From: Natrinema pellirubrum DSM 15624
GTDB lineage: Archaea > Halobacteriota > Halobacteria > Halobacteriales > Natrialbaceae
Length of the DNA stretch: 64,000 nucleotides
Assembly (NCBI RefSeq): GCF_000230735.2
Contig: NC_019962.1
Coordinates: forward strand, 186,001 to 250,000
Direction: 5' to 3'
The position numbers and the translations under genes are program-made. The stretch's first letter is position 1. Each line of letters begins with the position of its first letter. Positions 45,391 through 52,349 of the stretch are shown piece by piece. Under the pieces are notes generated by a model. That model did not search any database. It had not been told where the DNA came from and saw nothing but the letters and a program-made list of their open reading frames with translations.

Positions 45391-46187
45391 CGTCTCTCTT
45401 CGAGGTCGTCGATCGCTCGGTAGAACTGCTCGGTGTTAGCTGGATGCTCCGATGTCGCTTGGTCTTCTAGCACACCGATGTACTTCTCGAACTCGCCTCG
45501 GTCAGGATCGCCCGCGAGTACGCACTCGACGTATTCGTCGAGGGCGGACTGCAAGGCGTTAGCGTAGTGGTCGTACGCGGCGTCAATGCGGACTTCGTTA
45601 TCGTCGATTCCCTCGAACAGCGCGCGATAGGCGGTCGCGGCTTCCAGGTAGCGCTCGCGCTCGCGGTACTGCTCAGCCAACTCGAAGAAATGCGAGAAGT
45701 CGATGGCGTCGGTGACGACCGGATAGTCCTGTGTGTGTCGGTCGAACAGTTGCTCGATTTCGGCGCGATACTCTTCGACAGATTTGTCGGTGTCGCCAAA
45801 GCGCGCGAGGAACCGATCACGGAGATCCAGATGCTCGGCGAGTACGTCGCGTAGGAATGTCCGGAGATCGTCGGCCGAGACGTTTTGGAGTACTGACTCC
45901 ACACGTTCGCTCTCGTCTCGGGGTGTATCGGCGGCGATGTCCAGCAACACCGCGACAACGTGTTTGCATTCGCCAGCGCCATCGTAGGGACACGTACACC
46001 GAGCGTCGGTGGTCTTTTCTCCTCGTTCGACGGTCACGTCGTATTGAGACGATCCCTGCACGACGGAGGTGACGACATCGTCGAACCGTTCGATTCGCTG
46101 GATGCGCCCCTCGTTGCGGTACTTTTGCCCCCGCTCGAACACGGGATCAGTACACAGATTTCGGATGGCCTTTTCGTCGATGTTCAT
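45387..46187 (-). CDS. SWIM zinc-finger domain protein
   Basis: 266 residues. The SWIM motif CTCPYDGAGECKH (about 64-76; CxCx8CxH) is flanked by beta strands as in the family, which binds DNA or protein. The N-terminal 60 residues carry the usual IRNLCTDPVFERGQKYRNEGRI stretch. The C-terminal two thirds (about 85-266) are helical, TPR-like (FELAEQYRERERYLEAATAYRALFEGI). ATG 46187. GC3 is lower than in the core genes nearby, hinting at an accessory origin. Confidence 0.85.
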   Translation of the reverse strand: MNIDEKAIRNLCTDPVFERGQKYRNEGRIQRIERFDDVVTSVVQGSSQYDVTVERGEKTTDARCTCPYDGAGECKHVVAVLLDIAADTPRDESERVESVLQNVSADDLRTFLRDVLAEHLDLRDRFLARFGDTDKSVEEYRAEIEQLFDRHTQDYPVVTDAIDFSHFFELAEQYRERERYLEAATAYRALFEGIDDNEVRIDAAYDHYANALQSALDEYVECVLAGDPDRGEFEKYIGVLEDQATSEHPANTEQFYRAIDDLEERR

Positions 46188-46654
46188 CTGTCGAGGAGTA
46201 CTATGGACCTGAGGTCGTTTTGTTCCCTCGTCGTGTTGGCCTCCACCGTCAATCGCCGTCCCCGTACCAGTAGTGCCGCACTCTCGGATTGACCCGTATC
46301 AGGGCTTAGGATACGGCTATCATCCGAAATTAACTTCGTCTCAACCCTCGTGCTATCTAAAATGCTGCCGTAACTCGGGCCCTTGGATTTTCCGTTTTCA
46401 ATGACGGCAGCTATCGGTTTGACCCGTTCATATGACGAGTGACTTCCTTCGAACAGTCGAGTCTCTCGTACTCGCTTCACGCAGAAGATTACGATCACTC
46501 TACATACAGCGCCGTCGGTCCAGTTGTTAGTAACAAAACATTTCACTGTCTGGGCCGGGACGATTCGAATACGATCGCTCCGCTCGCGCCGTGTGTTTCC
46601 TGCGTTCAGATCACGATCGTCGCTCCGCTCGTCACGAACTGTTCCTCGCAGAAG
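46188..46654. other. AT-richer, gene-poor region downstream of tRNA-Lys
   Basis: About 470 nt. A minus-strand frame of 120 codons (46184-46546) is open and meets the SWIM start in ATGA fashion, but lacks GC3 bias and is not called. Near 46552-46571 there is a 20-nt stretch resembling the 3' end of tRNA-Lys, and the ACGATCG..CTCCGCTCG sequence occurs twice (about 46571 and 46615). Looks like scar tissue from integration or deletion. Confidence 0.45.
46552..46578 (-). repeat. tRNA 3'-end-like fragment
   Basis: GGGCCGGGACGATTCGAATA (46552-46571) matches the tRNA-Lys 3' portion GGGCCGGGCGCGATTTGAAC (46656-46675) in acceptor strand and T-arm with a few changes. On the minus strand it reads as T-arm, TTCGAAT loop and acceptor 3' strand. 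It could be an old attachment-site scar or a degenerate tRNA. Confidence 0.45.
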
Positions 46655-46728
<74 letters not shown>

Positions 46729-46788
46729 TGTGTTCCCTACTTTCGGTGAGGAGCGGTTAAACGTTTCTTTCTTCGTCGCCCGGGACTG

Positions 46789-47484
46789 CTATTCGAAGTA
46801 CTGTTCGAGTGCTTCGGTGACGATCCGGCCCGGATCGACGTCATCGACCGACGCACGACGGCGGAGATCGCGATAGGTCGTTGGCGAGAGGATAAGGCTG
46901 AGTTCGCCGAGGGTAACACCGTGATCCGCGAGGGCATGTTCGATGGAGTCGCCGTCGTTGATCATACTGGCGACGCTTCGGACGTCGCGGACTGTAAGGT
47001 CGCCATCAAGCGTTGCCCAGGCCAGAAGCAGCCGTGCTTCGCCGCCGACGCGGGCAATGTGTTTGGCAGCTGTCGGCGCGATCTGTCCGATCGCGACTTG
47101 TTTGCGTACCGAGCGCGGTAGATCGTGGACTCGAGCCCACTTCCGAATAAAGGAGACGGTCGCTTCGCCGCCGGCACGTTCGGCGGCTGCCTTGTAGGAT
47201 CCCTCGCCGCGAACGAGTGCCGCGCAGGCGGCTGCCCCGCGGAGCATGTACAGGTGGTCGTCGTTGGTTGCACCGCCCGCAAACTGGCGGACGATCTCGG
47301 CGGCGTCCGCGAGGCTCTCGGGATCGTCGGGATCGAACTGGACGGCCTCGCGAGCGTGTGTTCCCGCGACCGACTCGTCGCCCCGGATGACCGGTGCGCC
47401 GACGGGTGATTCTCGGTCCGTCGGGATCGAACGACCGTTTTCACCGCGGCGGGAGGAACGATCTCCGGACCGGTTGTCAGTCAT
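46789..47484 (-). CDS. DUF7119-like protein with HTH region
   Basis: 231 residues. An Arg/Ser/Glu-rich disordered N-terminus (about 1-45), then helices that look like a ParB/helix-turn-helix module (YKAAAERAGGEATVSFIRKWARVHDLP, then VRKQVAIGQIAPTAAKHIARV), and a C-terminal segment with SPTTYRDLRRRASV. Probably a DNA-binding protein conserved in haloarchaea. Start ATG 47482-47484. It lies upstream of tRNA-Lys on the same strand. Confidence 0.78.
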   Translation of the reverse strand: MTDNRSGDRSSRRGENGRSIPTDRESPVGAPVIRGDESVAGTHAREAVQFDPDDPESLADAAEIVRQFAGGATNDDHLYMLRGAAACAALVRGEGSYKAAAERAGGEATVSFIRKWARVHDLPRSVRKQVAIGQIAPTAAKHIARVGGEARLLLAWATLDGDLTVRDVRSVASMINDGDSIEHALADHGVTLGELSLILSPTTYRDLRRRASVDDVDPGRIVTEALEQYFE

Positions 47485-47541
47485 GCACCTGAATACGGGA
47501 GTGACGGTCAAAAAGGTCGTTGCCGTGGCGAAATTCTCGCA

Positions 47542-47682
47542 CTACTCTTCGCGCTTCTCGGCGAGGTGTTCCCAGATTTCCGTACAGCCGGCTCCTTCTT
47601 CGATGTCGTCGAGGTGGGCGTCGTCGCGCTCTTTCGTCTCTTGCTCGAGCGGCTCCGGTTTGCATTCGGCTGCGTCTGTCAT
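47542..47682 (-). CDS. 46-residue acidic protein with two cysteines
   Basis: ATG 47680-47682 to TAG 47542-47544. The sequence MTDAAECKPEPLEQETKERD continues DDAHLDDIEEGAGCTEIWEHLAEKREE, ending helical. Coding character is supported by GC3 and by a minus-strand TATA-like CTTATC about 30 nt upstream (near 47710). Cys7 and Cys34 could bind a metal or form a disulfide. Small haloarchaeal proteins like this are conserved. Function unknown. Confidence 0.7.
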   Translation of the reverse strand: MTDAAECKPEPLEQETKERDDAHLDDIEEGAGCTEIWEHLAEKREE

Positions 47683-48348
47683 GGGACTCCCTTTGGACCA
47701 CGACGGGATAAGTATCGCTTCGGCTGCAAGCGATACCCGCGCTCTGTCTTATGGGGTGATTATGCCGCTATCTCCGACGGGTGGTCGATCGAAACCGATT
47801 GTGAGTCGCCGAGCGATGTGGTGCTGCGGGGCGATGATGTACCCGTCTTATCCCGTGGCTCGAGTCATCACCAGTGCGGAAGGGGAACTAACGGCTCCGC
47901 ACTGGGACCACGAACGCGAGTCTAGGCGGTCACAACGGGAGGGATAGCCGTCTCGGATGGGAACTCCCGGATCTCGACATCGGCCGAGCGGCGGTCGTCG
48001 TGGACCGTCAGCCGCAGTGTCGCTCGTTTCTGATCGAGTCGGCGTCGAGTTCTCTCGAGCCGTTTGGGGCAAAAACGGCCGGTAGGTGAGGCACGAACGC
48101 CGTCTCTGGTCGATGGTTCGTGGTCGTGCTGGTGGCTTTGGCACCGTTCGGCATTCGATCGAGGCCGACGACCCGGCCGATCCGCCGGGCGGTGGCTCCC
48201 AGCAACTCTCGCGCGCGGTGGGTACGCGGCCGGATGGAACGGTCGGTGAGCGGGTTCGGTTCCGGCCCTTCGGAGGCGGTGGCCGAACCCCGAGATCGAT
48301 ACGATGGACGAGTAGTATAAGTCGACTCGGCGAATTGACCCGACTGAC
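47683..48348. other. 666-nt region without a clear gene
   Basis: Contains the 46-residue gene's promoter, a perfect 10-bp inverted repeat (47871-47880/47896-47905), and, on the minus strand at 47935-48070, a frame ending in TLRLTVHDDRRSADVEIREF with strong GC3 but no usable start nearby. On the plus strand 48130-48320 also has some GC3 bias. These may be decayed gene fragments. The TATA box of the DUF6360 gene (TAGTATAAG, 48313-48321) is at its right end. Confidence 0.45.
47871..47905. repeat. Perfect 10-bp inverted repeat
   Basis: CCAGTGCGGA at 47871-47880 and its exact complement TCCGCACTGG at 47896-47905, separated by 15 nt. No gene ends nearby on the plus strand, so a terminator role is not clear. 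Confidence 0.5.
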
Positions 48349-48639
48349 ATGTCCGATCGATTGCTGTCGGTCACTGCGCGCACGACGCTCGATTACGTCG
48401 AGGGGAAGGCAGTGGGCGAGACGTTCGAGTGGGAGTCGGTCGCCGTCGTCGACGCGACGGCCGATCGGGAGGATCCCGAGCGCGTCCGGCTCCGGCTCGA
48501 ATTCGACAACCTCTCGGAGGAGTACGTCCCGAAGCATATGGAGGATCTCGAGTTGACGGCCGAACAGGCCCGGACGCTGGCCGCGGACCTCGAGAAACAC
48601 GCGACTCGGGTCGAAGAGGCGACGAAAACGGAGTCGTGA
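48349..48639 (+). CDS. DUF6360-like small protein
   Basis: 96 residues with a predicted beta-rich first half (LLSVTARTTLDYVEGKAVGETFEWESVAVV, RVRLRLEFDNL) and a helical end (LTAEQARTLAADLEKHATRVEE). It reads as a self-contained domain that haloarchaea keep as a single-gene unit. The TATA box 28 nt upstream makes the transcript leaderless. Function unknown. Confidence 0.75.
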   Translation: MSDRLLSVTARTTLDYVEGKAVGETFEWESVAVVDATADREDPERVRLRLEFDNLSEEYVPKHMEDLELTAEQARTLAADLEKHATRVEEATKTES

Positions 48640-48701
48640 GCGCCTGCCGTCGCAGGCTCTCGGCTTTTTCGCCCGGCGGGTGAACGAGCGACTGGTTCAC
48701 G

Positions 48702-49196
48702 ATGAGTATGGAGACGATCCACGACCTGTTCGAACACGGCCTCGAGGACATCTATCACGCGGAACACCAGCTGCTCGACGCGCTCGAGGAACTGGAGTCG
48801 AATACCGATCGCGACGAGATCGCACAGGCGTTTGCGGATCACCGCGAGGAGACACGGGGACAGATCGATCGACTCGAGGAGGTCTTCGACAGTTTCGGCG
48901 AGCCGCCGGAGAAAGAGGAGTGTGAAGGGGTTGAAGGGCTGCTCGAGGAGTACGAGGAGTTCACGGCGATGGAGCCGGACCAGGAGGTGATGGACTATCA
49001 CAACATGGCGGCCGCCGAGAAGACCGAACACTACGAGATCGCGGCCTATGGGAACCTGATCCCGCTGGCCGACCAGCTCGGGATGGACGAGGCGGCCGAT
49101 CTCCTCGAACAGAACCTCCGTGAGGAACAGGAAGCCCTCGAGGAGTTGAAAGAATTGACCGAGGAGTTCGAGATGGGCGCAATCCCGGCGGAGTGA
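48702..49196 (+). CDS. DUF892/YciF-type ferritin-like protein
   Basis: 164 residues, all alpha: METIHDLFEHGLEDIYHAEHQLLDALEELE at the N-terminus and MAAAEKTEHYEIAAYGNLI in helix 4. The Glu and His residues (E in LEDIYHAEHQ, EKTEHYEIAAYG) are placed as in YciE/YciF proteins, which adopt a four-helix ferritin-like fold and appear in stress responses. Length suits the family. It stands alone on the plus strand. Confidence 0.9.
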   Translation: MSMETIHDLFEHGLEDIYHAEHQLLDALEELESNTDRDEIAQAFADHREETRGQIDRLEEVFDSFGEPPEKEECEGVEGLLEEYEEFTAMEPDQEVMDYHNMAAAEKTEHYEIAAYGNLIPLADQLGMDEAADLLEQNLREEQEALEELKELTEEFEMGAIPAE

Positions 49197-49293
49197 GTCC
49201 CGTGGTGGCCGTCGACGCCGAGGGGCCGGCGGTCGATCCCGTTCGCTTCCGGGACGCGTACGGCTTTTACTGTTCGGCGTGTAACTTCTGGTT

Positions 49294-49767
49294 GTGACGA
49301 CGTTCGTGCCGGAGGACGGCGAACGGGTATCGATCCGGCCCGCCGAGCGGGCGGACCTGCTCGCGGTCGTTCGCATCGAGAACGACTCGTTTTCCCAGCC
49401 CTGGCCGTACGACGCCTTCGAACGCTTTCTCGGTAATCCCGGGTTTCTGGTCGCCGAAACCGACGGCGAGATTGCTGGCTATATCGTGGCCGACGTGACC
49501 CAGCAGATCGGCCGCGCGCTGGGTCACGTCAAGGACATCGCCGTCCATCCCGACCACCGCGGTGCCGGCGTCGGTTCCGCACTGCTGTCCCGATCGCTCG
49601 GCGTCCTCGCGGCTCAGGGTGCGGGCACGGTCAAACTCGAGGTTCGCCGGTCGAACGACGGGGCCAAACGGCTCTATCGGGAGTTCGGGTTCGAGCCGCT
49701 CCGCCGGGTGCCGGCGTACTACGGCGACGGCGAGGACGCGATCGTGATGATCCGCAAAGTGGAGTAG
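49294..49767 (+). CDS. rimI: RimI-type protein N-acetyltransferase
   Basis: 157 residues beginning at GTG 49294. GNAT fold: RPAERADLLAVVRIENDSF, DIAVHPDHRGAGVGSALL (acetyl-CoA-binding V-x-x-x-x-R-G-x-G) and YREFGFEPLRRVPAYYGDGEDAIVM. This is the archaeal RimI/Ard1 pattern that acetylates protein N-termini in co- or post-translational fashion. An AT-rich GGCTTTTACT about 30 nt upstream may be the TATA box. It lies near the DUF5810/DUF5809 pair. Confidence 0.9.
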   Translation: MTTFVPEDGERVSIRPAERADLLAVVRIENDSFSQPWPYDAFERFLGNPGFLVAETDGEIAGYIVADVTQQIGRALGHVKDIAVHPDHRGAGVGSALLSRSLGVLAAQGAGTVKLEVRRSNDGAKRLYREFGFEPLRRVPAYYGDGEDAIVMIRKVE

Positions 49768-49803
49768 CGGGACGTTTTACCGTCCGCGGCCGTAGCCTCG
49801 GGT

Positions 49804-50232
49804 ATGGGATACGCCTGTCCGGTCTGTGACGCCGAGGAGGCCGACGCGGTCCATCTCGCGAACCATCTCGCGATCACTGCGTCGCTGGGCCGCGAGGAAC
49901 ACCGCGAGTGGCTCGAGGAACACGCGCCCGACTGGGCCGACTGTAGCCCCGAGGAACTCGGGGCGCGCGTCAGTCCACACGCCGAGGAGATCGACACGCC
50001 GGAGTTCGAGGGTCACGATCACGGCCACGGTCGCGAGCCGGGCCGTCCGGACTCGCTCGAGGGTGCCGTCAGCCGACAGAGCCGCGGCCGGGGCCGCGGC
50101 CGCGGCGACCTGACGGCCGAAGCGGCGGACGTTCTGCAGGAGGCCGCCGAGTTGACCCGCGAGATGCAGCCCTCGGACGGGGACGAGGGGGCCGACTCGA
50201 CGGACGGCGGCGACGGGAACGAAAACGCGTAA
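49804..50232 (+). CDS. DUF5810-like protein with C2H2-type finger
   Basis: 142 residues. N-terminal CPVC and HLANH give C5-x2-C8-x8-H17-x3-H21, a zinc-finger-like spacing. The C-terminal half is low complexity: a His/Gly stretch, an RGRGRGRG tract (about 93-100) and an acidic tail. RG tracts often bind RNA. It is followed after 25 nt by the DUF5809-like gene, a pairing kept in haloarchaea. Function unknown. Confidence 0.78.
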   Translation: MGYACPVCDAEEADAVHLANHLAITASLGREEHREWLEEHAPDWADCSPEELGARVSPHAEEIDTPEFEGHDHGHGREPGRPDSLEGAVSRQSRGRGRGRGDLTAEAADVLQEAAELTREMQPSDGDEGADSTDGGDGNENA

Positions 50233-50257
50233 CTGCCAGTCGGCCGACCGTCCGAAT

Positions 50258-50677
50258 ATGCACACTGAGGGGCTGTTCAGCTTCGAGTCACCTGCCGAAG
50301 CGCGGGAGCGATACGAGTCGGTCGGACCCGCGGCACAGACGGTCGTCCGCGAGGTCGCGAAGGCCATGGAATTCGATCGTGAGGAGTACGACGACCGGGT
50401 CACCGGCGACGTCGTCGAAACGGCTCGAGACGCCCTCTTCGCCAATCTACTCGAGGTTCACGTCGGATCTCGCGAGGAGTACGAGGAGTGGTGCGAGGGG
50501 TACGACGGCGAGGTGACTGAAGTCGGCCACGAGGACGTCGACCGCGTCGTCTGGCACGCGGGACTGGACGGTACGGCCGTCGCCGCGACCTTCCAGAACG
50601 AGCCCGAGGCGGCGGTCGCGACGCTCCGTCGGCAGGCGTTCGGGCGGGTATACCGGGACGTAGTCGACCGGTCCTGA
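50258..50677 (+). CDS. DUF5809-like protein
   Basis: 139 residues, mixed alpha/beta. Start MHTEGLFSFESPAEARERYESVGPAAQTVVREVAKAMEFDREEYDDRV, middle RDALFANLLEVHVGSREEY and the end VWHAGLDGTAVAATFQNEPEAAVATLRRQAFGRVYRDVV. No recognised catalytic motif. It is the second gene of a two-gene unit with the RG-rich zinc-finger-like protein, so the two probably work together. Confidence 0.78.
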   Translation: MHTEGLFSFESPAEARERYESVGPAAQTVVREVAKAMEFDREEYDDRVTGDVVETARDALFANLLEVHVGSREEYEEWCEGYDGEVTEVGHEDVDRVVWHAGLDGTAVAATFQNEPEAAVATLRRQAFGRVYRDVVDRS

Positions 50678-50737
50678 AACGGTTCGTGGCTCGACGAACG
50701 ACCATCTATTACGGCCTCGAGTCCGCAGTAGTAGCCG

Positions 50738-51307
50738 ATGACTGTACCCGACGAGTGGGCGTTGCTCGAGGAGCGAACCGAGTATGAGACGAGTTGGTAC
50801 GACGGCGGTTACGACTTGCTCGAACAGCCCGACGGAACCGAAAAGCGCTACTACTGGGCCCAGCTGCCGGACGCGGTGGTCGTGGTCGCGCGGGTCGACG
50901 GGAGCGTTCTCGCCGACGCGGACGGCGACGGCGATCACCTCCTGTTCGTCGAGCAGTACCGGCCGACGATCCGCGAGACGCATCTCGAGTTGCCGGCGGG
51001 GATCGTCGAGGACGGCGAGTCCTACACGACGGCGGCGGCCCGCGAACTCGAGGAGGAGACCGGCTTCCGGCCCTCGAGTACGGCCCTGCTACAGGAGTAC
51101 GCCGTCGCGACGGGCGTGTTGCGCCACGACCGCGGAATCGTCTACGCCGAGGGACTCGAGCCGGGTGAGCGGGAACTGGACAACAACGAGTTCCTCGAGG
51201 TCCGGACGGTACCGGTGAGCGAGGCGCTCGAGCGCGTCCGCGAGGGACCGACGAACGACGCGACCCTCTCGGGGTTGTTGTTGGCGAAGGAAGACGGCGT
51301 CCTCTGA
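50738..51307 (+). CDS. NUDIX hydrolase (ADP-ribose pyrophosphatase-like)
   Basis: 189 residues. The Nudix box is GIVEDGESYTTAAARELEEETGF (about 87-109), matching G-x5-E-x7-REUxEExGU with the metal-binding REUxEE. The preceding LLFVEQYRPTIRETHLELPAG is the motif seen in ADP-sugar hydrolases of the ADPRase branch. It cleaves nucleoside diphosphate-X compounds. Substrate not certain. Stand-alone gene with an upstream TATA-like ATCTATTAC. Confidence 0.9.
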   Translation: MTVPDEWALLEERTEYETSWYDGGYDLLEQPDGTEKRYYWAQLPDAVVVVARVDGSVLADADGDGDHLLFVEQYRPTIRETHLELPAGIVEDGESYTTAAARELEEETGFRPSSTALLQEYAVATGVLRHDRGIVYAEGLEPGERELDNNEFLEVRTVPVSEALERVREGPTNDATLSGLLLAKEDGVL

Positions 51308-51412
51308 GACGGACCGTCGAAATCGGTACGACGGGTGATTGCCGGGGATCTGTCGGGCTGTCGAGGGCCCAAACCCCGGTTCTTATTCGCGTCGACGCCT
51401 ATCGTTCCGGTA

Positions 51413-51778
51413 ATGGACGGCGAAATCTCCCCGGATGAGGTCAAGGAACTCGTAGAGGACGACGCGGACGTTCGGATCGTCGACATCCGCGACGAGCGGA
51501 GCTTCGCACACAGCCACATCCCCGACAGCGAGAACATTCCGTTCGATCGGCTCATGGACCGGCTCGAGGAACTCGAGGGCGAGGACCGTATCGTCACGGT
51601 CTGTCCCCACGGGAAGGCGAGCGTCCAGGCGGCCCAGCTCATCGGCACCTACGAGGGGACCGCCGACGCGCGCGTCGAGAGCATGGCGGGCGGGCTGGAC
51701 AAGTACGGAATGAAGTTCGGGCTCGTCCGCGAGGACGACGGCGAGGACGACGAGGCCGAGCGGGAATCGCCCTTCTAA
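51413..51778 (+). CDS. Single-domain rhodanese
   Basis: 121 residues. Rhodanese fold with the active-site loop VTVCPHGKASVQAA (Cys64), and the N-terminal EISPDEVKELVEDDADVRIVDIRDERSFAHSHIPDSENIP typical of GlpE-like proteins. Likely a sulfur carrier or thiosulfate sulfurtransferase. Start ATG 51413; a TTCTTATTC element about 30 nt upstream fits as TATA and excludes the longer frame. The C-terminal 15 residues are an acidic tail. Confidence 0.9.
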   Translation: MDGEISPDEVKELVEDDADVRIVDIRDERSFAHSHIPDSENIPFDRLMDRLEELEGEDRIVTVCPHGKASVQAAQLIGTYEGTADARVESMAGGLDKYGMKFGLVREDDGEDDEAERESPF

Positions 51779-51900
51779 CGCGGCCCCGATCGTATCGACT
51801 CGACCGATAGCGGTGGCTCCCAGTGGAGCGACGCGAAAAACGGATACTGAAGCGGCGACGCGGTCGTGGGTTCGGAAGTCGTCTCAGAGCATCGCGGGCA

Positions 51901-52194
51901 TCAGGCGACGTTGAAGCCGCGGTCCCGAAGGAACTCCTCGATGCGGCCGGTGTGGTTGCCTTGGAGTTCGATCTGGTCGTCCTCGACGGTGCCACCACAG
52001 GCGAATTTTGATTTGAGATCCGACGAGAGACTGTCCAGATCGACGTCCTTCGGATCGAATCCTTCGACGATCGTTACCTCTTTCCCGTATCTGCGCTCGT
52101 CAATGCGGATGTTGAGTTGCTGTTGGCCCTTGGCCACGTCCTCGCAGACGCAGAGTTCCTCGGGCAGCCCGCACGTCGAGCAGACTTCCGACAT
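51901..52194 (-). CDS. Translation initiation factor aIF1 (SUI1 family)
   Basis: 97 residues. SUI1 fold with [33 protein letters not shown] and [17 protein letters not shown]. The N-terminus has Cys5, Cys8, Cys15 and Cys17, which could form a small zinc-binding cluster, as in haloarchaeal versions. It monitors start-codon selection on the small ribosomal subunit. A minus-strand TATA (TTTAATATG, 52219-52227) 25-30 nt upstream of the ATG indicates a leaderless mRNA. Confidence 0.93.
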   Translation of the reverse strand: MSEVCSTCGLPEELCVCEDVAKGQQQLNIRIDERRYGKEVTIVEGFDPKDVDLDSLSSDLKSKFACGGTVEDDQIELQGNHTGRIEEFLRDRGFNVA

Positions 52195-52218
52195 TACGTT
52201 CGTTGGTATGAAACGGGC

Positions 52219-52228
52219 ATATTAAACA
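52219..52228 (-). promoter_or_regulatory. TATA box of the aIF1 gene
   Basis: GTTTAATATG read on the minus strand, 25-34 nt before the start codon at 52194. Confidence 0.6.
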
Positions 52229-52349
52229 CTATCGGGACCCGCATGCCTTCGCGTGGTTCTTTTTCAAGGGGCGAGCCGGAGACGCGGGGAAATCGTGGTC
52301 GCTCTCCCCGCTTCCGGAATCATATGACCGTGGACACCCGGAGTCGCTG

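Noticed and set aside
46184-46546. 120-codon minus-strand frame meeting the SWIM start (ATGA)
   Set aside because: Position is tempting, but there is no GC3 bias, no family character and no promoter; left as part of the gene-poor region.
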